DNA of 64,000 nucleotides from Bradyrhizobium sp. Ghvi (GTDB lineage: Bacteria; Pseudomonadota; Alphaproteobacteria; Rhizobiales; Xanthobacteraceae), in assembly GCF_900115265.1 (NCBI RefSeq), contig NZ_FOVU01000004.1, forward strand, positions 742,987 through 806,986, given 5' to 3'. The notes under the pieces were generated by a model that saw only the letters and a list, made by a program, of their open reading frames with translations, did not search any database and was not told the DNA's origin. Positions 32,389 through 41,176 of the stretch are shown in pieces. The position numbers and the translations under genes were made by a program. How positions within the stretch are numbered: position 1 is the stretch's first letter; every line of letters starts with the position of its first letter.

Positions 32389-33621
32389 CTAGAACCGCTC
32401 CGGCCGGTACGGCGTCGGATCGATCGACGGCGTTTCGCCGTTCATCATCTCCGCGAGCAATCGTCCGGTAGCAGGGCCGAGCGTGAAGCCCTGGTGGCCG
32501 TGGCCGAAATTCATCCAGAGGCCGGGGTGATGCGGGGCACGGCCCAGCACCGGCACCATGTCGGGCGTGCAGGGACGGGTGCCGAACCACGGCTCCGGTT
32601 CGGCGCGTTTGCCGAGATCGATCAGCTCGCGCGCGGAGGCTTCGGCGTTGGCGAGCTGCACCGGCGTTGCCAGCGCATCCGGTCCCGTCAGCTCGGCGCC
32701 TGTGGTGATGCGGATGCCCTTGGCCATCGGACCCATGGCGTAGCCGCCGCCCCTGTCGACCAGCGGCAGATCGAGCGAGGCGCCGCCGCTGTAATGCATG
32801 TGATAGCCACGCTTGCGCACCAGCGGAATCCGGTAGCCGAACTTGTGCAACAGATCCGGCGACCATGGTCCGAGCGTAACGACGGCGTTGGCGGCGTCGA
32901 TACGGCCATTGTCCGTTTTGACCGACCATCCGGTCGAGGTCTGCTGCAGCGATTGAGCATCGCCGAGCACGATGCTGCCGCCCGATCGTTCGAACAGATC
33001 GGCATAGGCGGTGACGAGGGCGCCGGGGTCGGACACGGTCCAGGTGTCGAGCCAGTGGATCGCGCCGGGAAGGTCGTCGCGCAGGATGGGCTCGACCTTG
33101 GTCAGCTCGCTGCCGGAGAGCACGCGAAAATTCACGCCGAACTCGCGGCGATCTTCCTCTGCCGTCTTGATCGCCTGGTCGAAGGAGGCGGCATCACGAT
33201 GCAGCACCCGATAGCCGGCGCGGCGAATCAGATTGTCGGCATGGGCCTCGCGGATGAGGATGTCGTGCTCGGGCGTCGCGTAGGCGATCAGACGGGCCCA
33301 GGCCTCGATCGCCTCGCGATGCCGCTTCGGCGCCGAGTGCCACCAATAGCGGAGCAGGGGCTCGACGTGGCGATGCAGCGACGAAAGGTTGTAGCGCACG
33401 TCGTTGGTGCGGCCGGTCGCGATGTTCAGGAGCGAGGGGAGATCGCGCGGCATCGGAAAGGGCCGTACCGCTTCCGCCTGGATCATCCCGGCGTTGCCGT
33501 AGCTGGTCTCGCGGCCCGGCTCCCTGCGGTCGACCAGCGCAACGGTCCAGCCGCGCTGCCGCAGATGCAAGGCAGCGCTGACGCCTACCATGCCGCCGCC
33601 GAGAATGATTGCGCTTTTCAT
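32389..33621 (-). CDS. FAD-dependent D-amino acid dehydrogenase-like oxidoreductase
   Basis: The 410-residue protein of the DAO superfamily starts with the FAD-binding KSAIILGGGMVGVSAALHLRQ and RREPGRETSYGNAGMIQ. It continues with WHSAPKRHREAIEAWARLI and IPLVRKRGYHMHY, and ends with the second FAD segment PGLWMNFGHGHQGFTLGPAT. It resembles DadA-type dehydrogenases that oxidise D-amino acids and pass electrons to the respiratory chain. AGGAG precedes the start. It is the last gene of an amidase-MFS-DAO operon, only 15 bases after the MFS gene, which suggests that an amide or D-amino acid substrate is imported and oxidised. The exact substrate is not known. Confidence 0.88.
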   Translation of the reverse strand: MKSAIILGGGMVGVSAALHLRQRGWTVALVDRREPGRETSYGNAGMIQAEAVRPFPMPRDLPSLLNIATGRTNDVRYNLSSLHRHVEPLLRYWWHSAPKRHREAIEAWARLIAYATPEHDILIREAHADNLIRRAGYRVLHRDAASFDQAIKTAEEDRREFGVNFRVLSGSELTKVEPILRDDLPGAIHWLDTWTVSDPGALVTAYADLFERSGGSIVLGDAQSLQQTSTGWSVKTDNGRIDAANAVVTLGPWSPDLLHKFGYRIPLVRKRGYHMHYSGGASLDLPLVDRGGGYAMGPMAKGIRITTGAELTGPDALATPVQLANAEASARELIDLGKRAEPEPWFGTRPCTPDMVPVLGRAPHHPGLWMNFGHGHQGFTLGPATGRLLAEMMNGETPSIDPTPYRPERF

Positions 33622-33636
33622 CGGACTATTCTCCTG

Positions 33637-34851
33637 TCAGGCGGGCTCTAGCGTGAGCCTGCGCTGCGCCGTGTTAATGGTCGTGGCGACGATGACCGAC
33701 ATCGCGGTCATCGCGACCAGGAAGCCGAAGGCGGCGTCAAATGATCCGGTTCCGGTCACAATGAAGCCCATGACGGCGGGTGCGACGAAGCCCGCGCTCT
33801 GGCCGCCGAGATTGACCATGCCGATGCCCGATCCGATCTGGTCGTCGCGCAGCAGCTTCGTCGGCAGGGCAATCACCGAGGCCAGCACGAAGGATTTGAA
33901 GAAGTAGACCACGGATTGATAGATGATCAGTGTGGTGATCGTCTCGGCCTTGTACATGGCGTAGAGGAAGATGCCTGTTAACGCGGAGCTGCCGATCAGC
34001 AGATATTTTTCGCGCTCGGCAAAGAACGTGGTCATGACCCAGCCGCCGATCGCGGTCGCGATCGTCGCCATCACGAACGGGATCGGCGCCACGATGCCAA
34101 CGGTCTTCAGATCCAGTCCGCGCTGCTGAAGTAGATAGAGCGGCATCCAGGAATCCAGACCCTTGTTGACGCAGCTCAGGCCGAACCAAACCACCATCAA
34201 CTGCCACAGCAGCGGATTCTTGACCAGTTCGCGCATCGGCGCACGGGGCTTCGCCGTCACGGGGCCGACGCCGATACGCGCGAGATGTGGAACGAAGACG
34301 AAATAAACCACCGCGAACACGATGCCGGCGATGCCGATGGTATTGAAGGCATGGCGCCAGCCCAGCCAGAGGATCAGCGGCGCCATGATCAGCGGCGCGA
34401 TCATGCTGCCGGCATAGTTGGACGACAGCAGCAGCGCCGACATTTTTGGCCGGCTGTCCTTCTTGAACAACTCCGCGATGGCGCGGATGCTCGCCGGCGG
34501 AAATCCGCCCTCGGCGACGCCGAAGATGAAGCGGATCGCGACCAGCGAGGTCAGCGACCATGCAAGGCTCGTGAACGCCGTGAAAATCGACCACATCACG
34601 ATCGTGACGATCACCACATATTTCGAACCGAAGCGATCGGACAGCCATCCGCCCGGCACCTGCATTGCGGCGTAGCCGAGAAAGAAGGCGCTGATGACAA
34701 TGCCGAGGTCCGCGGCCTGGAGATTGAAATCCTTGCCGATCTGCGCCAGCGCCAGCGAGATCGCCGCGCGGTCGATGTAGGAGATGCAGTAGGCGACATA
34801 AAGCAGGACGAAGGCGATGATTCCGGTCTTTCGGTTCGACAATTCGGCCAT
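33637..34851 (-). CDS. MFS permease (anion:cation symporter-like)
   Basis: The 404-residue transporter has 12 predicted helices. It carries the MFS motif GYAAMQVPGGWLSDRFGSK, FGVAEGGFPPASIRAIAELF, NKGLDSWMPLYLLQQRG and a C-terminal SGIGMVNLGGQSAGFVAPAV. The GGWLSDRFG and GVAEGG features are typical of the ACS family (hexuronate, phthalate and similar organic anions). The ATG at 34851 has GGAG seven bases upstream; the long frame further upstream overlaps the amidase and is not used. It lies between an amidase and an oxidase gene on the same strand and probably imports their substrate. Confidence 0.92.
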   Translation of the reverse strand: MAELSNRKTGIIAFVLLYVAYCISYIDRAAISLALAQIGKDFNLQAADLGIVISAFFLGYAAMQVPGGWLSDRFGSKYVVIVTIVMWSIFTAFTSLAWSLTSLVAIRFIFGVAEGGFPPASIRAIAELFKKDSRPKMSALLLSSNYAGSMIAPLIMAPLILWLGWRHAFNTIGIAGIVFAVVYFVFVPHLARIGVGPVTAKPRAPMRELVKNPLLWQLMVVWFGLSCVNKGLDSWMPLYLLQQRGLDLKTVGIVAPIPFVMATIATAIGGWVMTTFFAEREKYLLIGSSALTGIFLYAMYKAETITTLIIYQSVVYFFKSFVLASVIALPTKLLRDDQIGSGIGMVNLGGQSAGFVAPAVMGFIVTGTGSFDAAFGFLVAMTAMSVIVATTINTAQRRLTLEPA

Positions 34852-34910
34852 GCTGATCTCCGAGATGCCGGCGAGCCGGCGGTCATGCCTGCTTGGTTTA
34901 TTTCGAGGTT

Positions 34911-36407
34911 CTATTCCCAGGTGAGGAAGCCGGGTGCCGATGACAGCGGCTGCGCTGCGGCAAGCCGCGCGAGGTCGGGCACAGGCCGGCACATCTGTGC
35001 ATCGTCCGCGAATGCTGCCTCGAGACTCGCCGCGACCGAGAGCACGATCGCGTCGCCGCCGCGCGGTCCGACGATCTGGAGGCCAAAGGGCAGGCCGGCT
35101 TCGTCGCGGCCGAACGGAATGCTGATCGCGGGATGCCCTGGCAGCGTCACGGCGTAGGCGAGGGCAAGCCAGTGGAAGTAAGATTTTGTTGGCACGCCGT
35201 CGATCTCGGCGGGATAGAGTTCCGACCACGGCCGCGGGCTGAGCGTGATTGTCGGGCTGATCAGCACGTCGTGGTTCGCGAAGAAGCTCTGGTAGGCGCG
35301 ATAGATCCGCGTCTGCGTCGCCGCGGCGCGGGCGTGGTCTTCGAGCGTGTAGCTGAGGCCTTCCTCGACATTGGCGCGGACATTGGGGCCGAGCATCTCG
35401 GGCCGTTCTTTGTAGTTCCTGCCGTGCATCGCCAGGAACAGGCCGGCGCGCAGCACGGCGAAGGCATCATCGGCGCCACTACAGTCGGGCGTCGCCTCGC
35501 GGCATTCGGCGAACAGTGGCGCGAGCCTCGCTACGCGATCGCGAAAGACGCGGCGAATGGCCTGCTCGGTCGGCGCAAAGCCGAAGTCCTCGGTGAAAGC
35601 GAGACGGAGCTTGCCGAGCACCGCGGGGCGCGGTGCGGCCCAGCGCTCGGCGCGTCCGCGCAAGGGCTCGCTTGGCAGCGTGTAGGCGAGCGGATCGCGG
35701 GCATCGTCGCTCGCCATCACCGACAGCATCAATGCGGTATCGGCGACGTTGCGTGCCATCGGTCCGTCGGTCGACAGGTTGGACCAGCCGAAGGCGCGCT
35801 TCTCGCTCGCAATGAGGCCATAGGAGGGACGCATGCCGACGATGCCGGCATAGCCCGCGGGATTGCGCAGAGATCCTCCGGTGTCCGAGCCCGAGGCAAG
35901 CGGAGCCATGCCGCAAGCGAGCGCGGCCGCCGAGCCACCGGACGACCCGGCCGCCGATCGCATGGGATCGAACGGATTGCCGGTCGCGCCGAATACGGGA
36001 TTGCGGGTGTTACCGCCCGCGGCCCATTCCGGCGTGTTCGTCTTGCCGAAGATGATGGCTCCGGCCGCGCGCAACCGGGCGACCGAGCCCTGGTCGGCGG
36101 CCGGTACATTGTCGCGCAACAGGGGGCTGCCGTAGGTGGAGCGCAAGCCGGCGGTATCCTGCGTATCCTTGATCAGGACGGGGAGCCCGTGCAGCGCGCC
36201 ATGGTCCCCTCCGCGCAGAATCGCGGCTTCCGCCTCCTTCGCGGCAGCGCGTGCTCCGGGCTCGTCGAGTGTCACGACGGCGTTGACGGCGGCATTGGTG
36301 GCGGTGATGCGTGACAGGCAGGCATCGAGCAGTTCGACAGGCGAGATCGCCCGCGCGTCCAGCAGGCGGCGCAGCTCAACGGCATCGGTGTCACAAAGCT
36401 CGGACAA
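34911..36407 (-). CDS. Amidase (amidase signature family)
   Basis: The 498-residue enzyme has the amidase-signature Ser-Ser-Lys triad: Lys in LPVLIKDTQDTAGL, the glycine/serine loop AGSSGGSAAALACGMAP, and the nucleophile Ser in SDTGGSLRNPAGYAG. GatA-type enzymes share this signature, but no gatB or gatC is adjacent and the C-terminal half is closer to free-standing amidases that hydrolyse small amides. A TTG start at 36407 is used, preceded by AAAGGGA. It is the first gene of the amidase-MFS-DAO operon, divergent from an XRE-cupin regulator. Confidence 0.9.
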   Translation of the reverse strand: MSELCDTDAVELRRLLDARAISPVELLDACLSRITATNAAVNAVVTLDEPGARAAAKEAEAAILRGGDHGALHGLPVLIKDTQDTAGLRSTYGSPLLRDNVPAADQGSVARLRAAGAIIFGKTNTPEWAAGGNTRNPVFGATGNPFDPMRSAAGSSGGSAAALACGMAPLASGSDTGGSLRNPAGYAGIVGMRPSYGLIASEKRAFGWSNLSTDGPMARNVADTALMLSVMASDDARDPLAYTLPSEPLRGRAERWAAPRPAVLGKLRLAFTEDFGFAPTEQAIRRVFRDRVARLAPLFAECREATPDCSGADDAFAVLRAGLFLAMHGRNYKERPEMLGPNVRANVEEGLSYTLEDHARAAATQTRIYRAYQSFFANHDVLISPTITLSPRPWSELYPAEIDGVPTKSYFHWLALAYAVTLPGHPAISIPFGRDEAGLPFGLQIVGPRGGDAIVLSVAASLEAAFADDAQMCRPVPDLARLAAAQPLSSAPGFLTWE

Positions 36408-36617
36408 CGCCAGTCCCTTTCAGATTATGAAAACGATTTAGCATATCGGAAAGTGAAGCTGCCGCACCAAATATTCGTCAAACGAGGCGTTTCTTGCACA
36501 AATCTTGGCTCTCGAACTCCGAAAAGCTCTTTCCAAGAGGTGCTTGCGAGCAGTCTTTGCCGAAAAGACGAGGTGGATACATCAACAATTTTTCAGAGAT
36601 CATGGTAGGATTGCTGC

Positions 36618-37298
36618 ATGAGCGAAGCAACTACGCCCGAAGGAGCCAACTCCCAGCTTGGCCAATGTCTCAAGGCCGCGCGCCAGGCGCGTGGCCTGAC
36701 GCTCAAGCAGGTCGCGGAGCGCACGGGCATGGCGCTGTCGACCCTCTCGAAGGTCGAGAACGGCCTGATGTCGCTTACATACGACAAGCTGCTTCAGCTC
36801 ACTTCGGGTCTGAAGATGGAAATCGCGGAGCTGTTCAATCCAGCGGTCGCGGCGCCCGCGCAGGGCCGGCCGGTCACCGCGCGGCGGAGCATCAGCCGGG
36901 CCGGGCAGGGCCAGCTGATCAATACGAAATTCTACACCTACACCTATCAGTGCACCGATCTGATCGGCAAACGCATGGTGCCGATCGTGGCCGAGGTCCG
37001 CGCGCGCTCGCTGGATGAATTTGGGCCGCTGCTGCGCCACGCCGGCGAAGAGTACTTCCTTGTGACGAGCGGGCGCGTCGCGGTTCACACCGAATTTTAC
37101 GCGCCGGAGATCCTCGGCGAGGGCGACGGCATCTATCTCGACAGCACCATGGGCCACGCCTATCTCAACGCCGGCGAGGCAGCATCCGCCAAGGGTGTCT
37201 GTCTCTGCACCAGCGAGGCGCCCGATCTCTACGACCAGCTTCGCCAGATCGCATCCCGCGACGTGGCGCCGCTCGGTGACGACGAGATGCCGCCGTAG
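36618..37298 (+). CDS. XRE-family regulator with C-terminal cupin domain
   Basis: The 226-residue protein joins a helix-turn-helix (LGQCLKAARQARGLTLKQVA, GMALSTLSKVENGLMSLT) to a cupin (about residues 120-215: GPLLRHAGEEYFLVTSGRVA, LGEGDGIYLDSTMGHAYLN). Such HTH-cupin proteins sense small acids, amines or amino-acid derivatives. It is divergent from the amidase operon, with 210 bases between, and is the natural candidate for its regulator. A strong bidirectional terminator follows. Confidence 0.93.
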   Translation: MSEATTPEGANSQLGQCLKAARQARGLTLKQVAERTGMALSTLSKVENGLMSLTYDKLLQLTSGLKMEIAELFNPAVAAPAQGRPVTARRSISRAGQGQLINTKFYTYTYQCTDLIGKRMVPIVAEVRARSLDEFGPLLRHAGEEYFLVTSGRVAVHTEFYAPEILGEGDGIYLDSTMGHAYLNAGEAASAKGVCLCTSEAPDLYDQLRQIASRDVAPLGDDEMPP

Positions 37299-37321
37299 GA
37301 TCCGGCGAGGCATGAAACGAA

Positions 37322-37349
37322 AAACGCCCGGCTTTTGCCGGGCGTTTTC
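37322..37349. terminator. Bidirectional terminator between XRE-cupin gene and rne
   Basis: AAAACGCCCGGC (37322-37333) pairs perfectly with GCCGGGCGTTTT (37338-37349) around TTTT. T-runs occur on both strands, so it serves both convergent genes. Confidence 0.93.
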
Positions 37350-37364
37350 ATTTGGGCGTTTGCC

Positions 37365-40300
37365 TTATTCGCCGCCGCCGAACCGGCGCGACCACCAGCC
37401 GGCGCGACGCGGCGCTGCCGGCGTCTCGGCTGCCGCTTCCGGCGCGGGTTCAGGCGTAGGCGCGGGCGGTGCAACGGGTTCAGGCGCAGCTGCAACCGGG
37501 GGCGCCGGCTCGCTCGGGCTGCTCGTCAGGAAGCTCACCTTCTCACGAACGGTCGAACGACGGCGTGTGGCCTTTTCATCGGCCGCGGGCTCTTCTTCCG
37601 CGACAGCAACGGGCACAGGCTGGACCGGCGTTTGAATGGGTGCCTGAGGCTCGGGCTGAGGCGTTTCAACCGGGGGCGCGTGCTCCGAATGCGCAATCGA
37701 CGGAACGGATTCGCTGCCAGACGAGCCGTCGAAGTCGGCCACTGCGTCGGTTGCTTCCGACGGTGGGTTGCTGCCGCCGAGCTCATCACCGATGGATCCG
37801 GCGAGGCCTTCTTCACTGCCACCGCGCCGACGACGCCCACCCCTGCGACCACGCCGGCGCCGGCGCTCGCCGCCCTGCTGCTCGCCACGAGCGGCCTGTT
37901 CCTCGCCTTCCTCGCCGTCCTGCTCGGACTCGGCATCCTCGTCGCCTTCGCCAGCGACCATGGCCGCCTCCGGCAGCGTCGGCGCGCTGTCCTCACGAAG
38001 CTCGCCGTCGCGTTGACCGCCGCGGCCGCGCCGACGACGGCGGCGCTTGCGGCGCTGTCCGTCCCCTTCGGACGCGGCTTCGCCCGACGCCTGCTCCTCG
38101 CCGAGACCTTCAGTCTCGTCGGTCTCGACTTCGGATTCGGTCTCAAGGTCGAAACCGTCCTCGTCGTCATAGGCCTCTTCGGGCAGCGGCGGCGGGCTTG
38201 CGGCAGCTTGCGCTGCGAGCAGCGCCTTGGCGGCTTCCAGCGTGTGAACCTGCTCGCCGCGATCGATGACGTAGGCTTGCGGGCCGCTGATGGATTGATC
38301 GGCGATGACCGAGAGTGTGACCTTGAAACCGTTCTCGAGGTCGCGCAAATGGCCGCGCTTGTGGTTCAGCACATAGAGCGCGACGTCGGTGCGGGTGCGG
38401 ACCACGAGATTGTGGGTCGCGCCCTTCATCAGGATCTCTTCGAGGCCGCGCAGCAGCTGGAGTGCCACCGAGGACACCGAGCGGACATGGCCGGTGCCGC
38501 CGCAATGCGGACAGGGATCGGTCGAAGATTCCAGCACGCTGGCGCGGATGCGCTGGCGCGACATCTCGAGCAGGCCGAAATGCGAGATGCGGCCGACCTG
38601 GATGCGCGCGCGATCCTGCCTGAGGCAATCGGACAGCTTGCGCTCGACCGCACGGTTGTTGCGCTTCTCGTCCATGTCGATGAAGTCGATGACGATCAGG
38701 CCGGCGAGGTCGCGCAGGCGGAGCTGGCGGGCGACCTCTTCGGCCGCTTCCAGATTGGTTTTGAGCGCGGTGTCCTCGATATGGTGCTCGCGGGTCGACC
38801 GTCCCGAGTTGACGTCGATCGAGACCAGCGCCTCGGTCTGGTTGATCACGATATAACCGCCCGAGCGCAACTGCACGGTCGGCGAGAACATCGCGTCGAG
38901 CTGGCTCTCGACGCCCATGCGCGAGAACAGCGGCTGGCCGTCGCGATACTGCTTCACCGCGCTCACGTTGGCGGGCATCAGCATCTTCATGAAATCGCGT
39001 GCCTCGCGGTAGCCGGCTTCGCCGGCGACCTGGATCTCGTCGATCTCCTTGTTGTAGAGGTCGCGCAGCGAACGCTTGATCAACGAGCCCTCCTCGTAGA
39101 CCAGCGTCGGCGCTTGCGACTTCAGCGTGAGGTCGCGCACCGTCTCCCACATCCGGATCAGGTACTCGAAATCGCGCTTGATCTCCGGCTTGGTGCGGGC
39201 GGCACCCGCGGTGCGCAGGATGATGCCCATGCCCTCGGGCACGTCGAGATCCTGCACCACTTCCTTCAGGCGCGAGCGATCCTGGGCCGAGGTGATCTTG
39301 CGGCTGATGCCACCGCCGCGTGCGGTGTTCGGCATCAACACGGCGTAGCGGCCGGCGAGCGACAGATAGGTCGTCAGCGCAGCGCCCTTGTTGCCCCGCT
39401 CTTCCTTGACCACCTGCACCAGCATCACCTGGCGGCGCTTGATGACTTCCTGGATCTTGTACTGGCGGCGCGGCCGGAAGGTGCGCTCCGGCACTTCCTC
39501 CAACACGTCGTCACCGCCGACGGATTCGACGACTTCCTCTTCGGCTTCCTCGCCGTCCTCGTCATCCTCGTCTTCGCCGGCAGTGTCCGCAGTCTCGCCA
39601 TGCGGCGCTTCGACCGCTTCGCCGGCGGCATAAACCGCGTCGGCGGGCTCGGCGACTGATGTCACGACCTCGGCAAAAGCCTCGCCGTGTGCCTCGACCG
39701 CTGGGGACTCCTGAGGTTCTGCAATGGTCTCGGCTGCAACCGCGGGCTCGGCGCCGATCGCAGCGACGGGCGCGGGCGTCTCGTCGGCATGATCATGGTC
39801 GTGATGATCGTGCTCGTGACCATGGTCATCATGATCGTGCGCATGCTCGTCGTCGCGGGCGTGAGGATGATCATCGTGCTCATGATCATCGTGCTCATGA
39901 TCGTCATGCCCGTGATCGTCGTGGTCATGGTCATCGTGGTCGTGATGGTGGTCGCCGTCATGCTCCGCGTCGGCGCGCGGATGCTCGCCCTCGTGCGGCA
40001 CGCCCTCGGCGTTCTCGGGCAGGAGGTGATCCTCGACCGGCTGGGCGGCCGGATCGGCGCCCGCGTCCAGACCCTCGACGATGTCGCTGCGTACGCGCTC
40101 GCCAGGGCCGCGGCGGCGGGCGTTGCGATGGCGCGAACGGCGGCGACCATGGGATCGGTTCTCGCTCTCTTCCTCGGCTTCGCGATGGGCCTGTTCCTCG
40201 GCCTCGATCAGCGCCTGCCGGTCGGCGACCGGGATCTGGTAGTAGTCGGGATGGATTTCGCTGAAGGCGAGGAAGCCGTGGCGGTTGCCGCCATATTCAA

Positions 40301-40475
40301 CGAAGGCGGCTTGGAGCGAGGGTTCGACCCTGGTGACCTTGGCGAGGTAGATGTTCCCGCGTAGTTGCTTGCGTTGTGCGGTCTCGAAGTCAAACTCTTC
40401 GACGCGATTGCCGCGGACCACGACGACCCGGGTCTCTTCCGGGTGGGTGGCATCGATCAACATCTTGTTGGGCAT
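37365..40475 (-). CDS. rne: Ribonuclease E/G with large His/Asp-rich insertion
   Basis: RNase E initiates mRNA decay and processes rRNA and tRNA precursors. The 1036-residue protein has the S1 domain (RGNIYLAKVTRVEPSLQAAF), the catalytic DNase I-like region with LIVIDFIDMDEKRNNR, and the zinc-link CPHCGGTGHVRS. Its long C-terminal arm is rich in acidic and Arg patches (RRKRRRRRRGRGG) and should scaffold a degradosome. Between the first and second parts of the catalytic half lies a long acidic insertion, about residues 60-335. At residues 167-230 it is almost purely His/Asp/Glu. Insertions are known in alphaproteobacterial RNase E, but one this His-rich is striking. A 700-bp gene-free leader lies upstream. 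Confidence 0.95.
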   Translation of the reverse strand: MPNKMLIDATHPEETRVVVVRGNRVEEFDFETAQRKQLRGNIYLAKVTRVEPSLQAAFVEYGGNRHGFLAFSEIHPDYYQIPVADRQALIEAEEQAHREAEEESENRSHGRRRSRHRNARRRGPGERVRSDIVEGLDAGADPAAQPVEDHLLPENAEGVPHEGEHPRADAEHDGDHHHDHDDHDHDDHGHDDHEHDDHEHDDHPHARDDEHAHDHDDHGHEHDHHDHDHADETPAPVAAIGAEPAVAAETIAEPQESPAVEAHGEAFAEVVTSVAEPADAVYAAGEAVEAPHGETADTAGEDEDDEDGEEAEEEVVESVGGDDVLEEVPERTFRPRRQYKIQEVIKRRQVMLVQVVKEERGNKGAALTTYLSLAGRYAVLMPNTARGGGISRKITSAQDRSRLKEVVQDLDVPEGMGIILRTAGAARTKPEIKRDFEYLIRMWETVRDLTLKSQAPTLVYEEGSLIKRSLRDLYNKEIDEIQVAGEAGYREARDFMKMLMPANVSAVKQYRDGQPLFSRMGVESQLDAMFSPTVQLRSGGYIVINQTEALVSIDVNSGRSTREHHIEDTALKTNLEAAEEVARQLRLRDLAGLIVIDFIDMDEKRNNRAVERKLSDCLRQDRARIQVGRISHFGLLEMSRQRIRASVLESSTDPCPHCGGTGHVRSVSSVALQLLRGLEEILMKGATHNLVVRTRTDVALYVLNHKRGHLRDLENGFKVTLSVIADQSISGPQAYVIDRGEQVHTLEAAKALLAAQAAASPPPLPEEAYDDEDGFDLETESEVETDETEGLGEEQASGEAASEGDGQRRKRRRRRRGRGGQRDGELREDSAPTLPEAAMVAGEGDEDAESEQDGEEGEEQAARGEQQGGERRRRRGRRGGRRRRGGSEEGLAGSIGDELGGSNPPSEATDAVADFDGSSGSESVPSIAHSEHAPPVETPQPEPQAPIQTPVQPVPVAVAEEEPAADEKATRRRSTVREKVSFLTSSPSEPAPPVAAAPEPVAPPAPTPEPAPEAAAETPAAPRRAGWWSRRFGGGE

Positions 40476-41176
40476 GTCTTAACTCTTGGCGGCGGCGGGC
40501 ACGATCGACCGTGGGCGCGAAGAGCGCTACCGGGTGACGCGACGGTCCACCTGATTCGGGGGTGAGGGGAAGGCCGAAACGCCGTCTCTCGCGCCTTGCC
40601 GGACCGGAAGCTTCAGGGCCAAAGCGGCGTGCGGGATGTTCACTCCGCAGCATCGCGAATGATCCTTCAGAATTCGTCGGCGCAGTCTGGCGCATCAAGC
40701 GTCGGCCCGTATGAAACAATGGACGGCGGGGCCGCCCCTAATCAGTTGCTGCTGGCCAGGCATGGCGCGTGTGCGCTCGCCCTGGATCGAAAACCGCCCC
40801 CTTGGGATTAAGAGGGTGGGTAACTGGCCGCGTCGCTGTCAAAACCGTCCCGGAAACAGTGTGGTAACCGGAAACCGTCCGCCGCCGGCGCTTGCTCCGT
40901 TCCGCCTTGCTGCCGCGCACCGCGCTGGCCGTGGGGGAACAGAAAAACGCTGGAATTCCCAAACCTTGGGAGCTCCGGCGCTGCACCGGGAGGCTGAATG
41001 CGACACAACCGGAAATCATTGGCCGTCAGCATTCCGTACATACGAGGAATGGGCCATCGGTGCAAGGGAGCGTCGCACGCCGGTCACAGTCGGAGAGTTT
41101 CGCGCGTCCGTCATTAAGGATCGATTAACCCTGTGGTTCTATTGCGTTAAAGAGGCTGCTCGGAGGCACGGATTCG
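40476..41176. other. 701-bp gene-free region between rne and the divergent amidase gene
   Basis: No accepted protein frame. It must contain the rne promoter and 5' leader on the minus strand and the amidase promoter on the plus strand. RNase E genes commonly have long autoregulated 5' leaders, so a structured leader is plausible here. A small hairpin (TCCCAA / TTGGGA) lies near 40957-40971. Confidence 0.6.

Noticed and set aside
37335..39659. 774-codon plus-strand open frame opposite rne
   Set aside because: It mirrors the rne coding frame in high-GC DNA and has an Arg/Ala-rich composition typical of shadows.
39787..39975. CRISPR-like or tandem DNA repeat
   Set aside because: The repeated ATG/ATC/GTG pattern is explained by His/Asp codons of the RNase E insertion.
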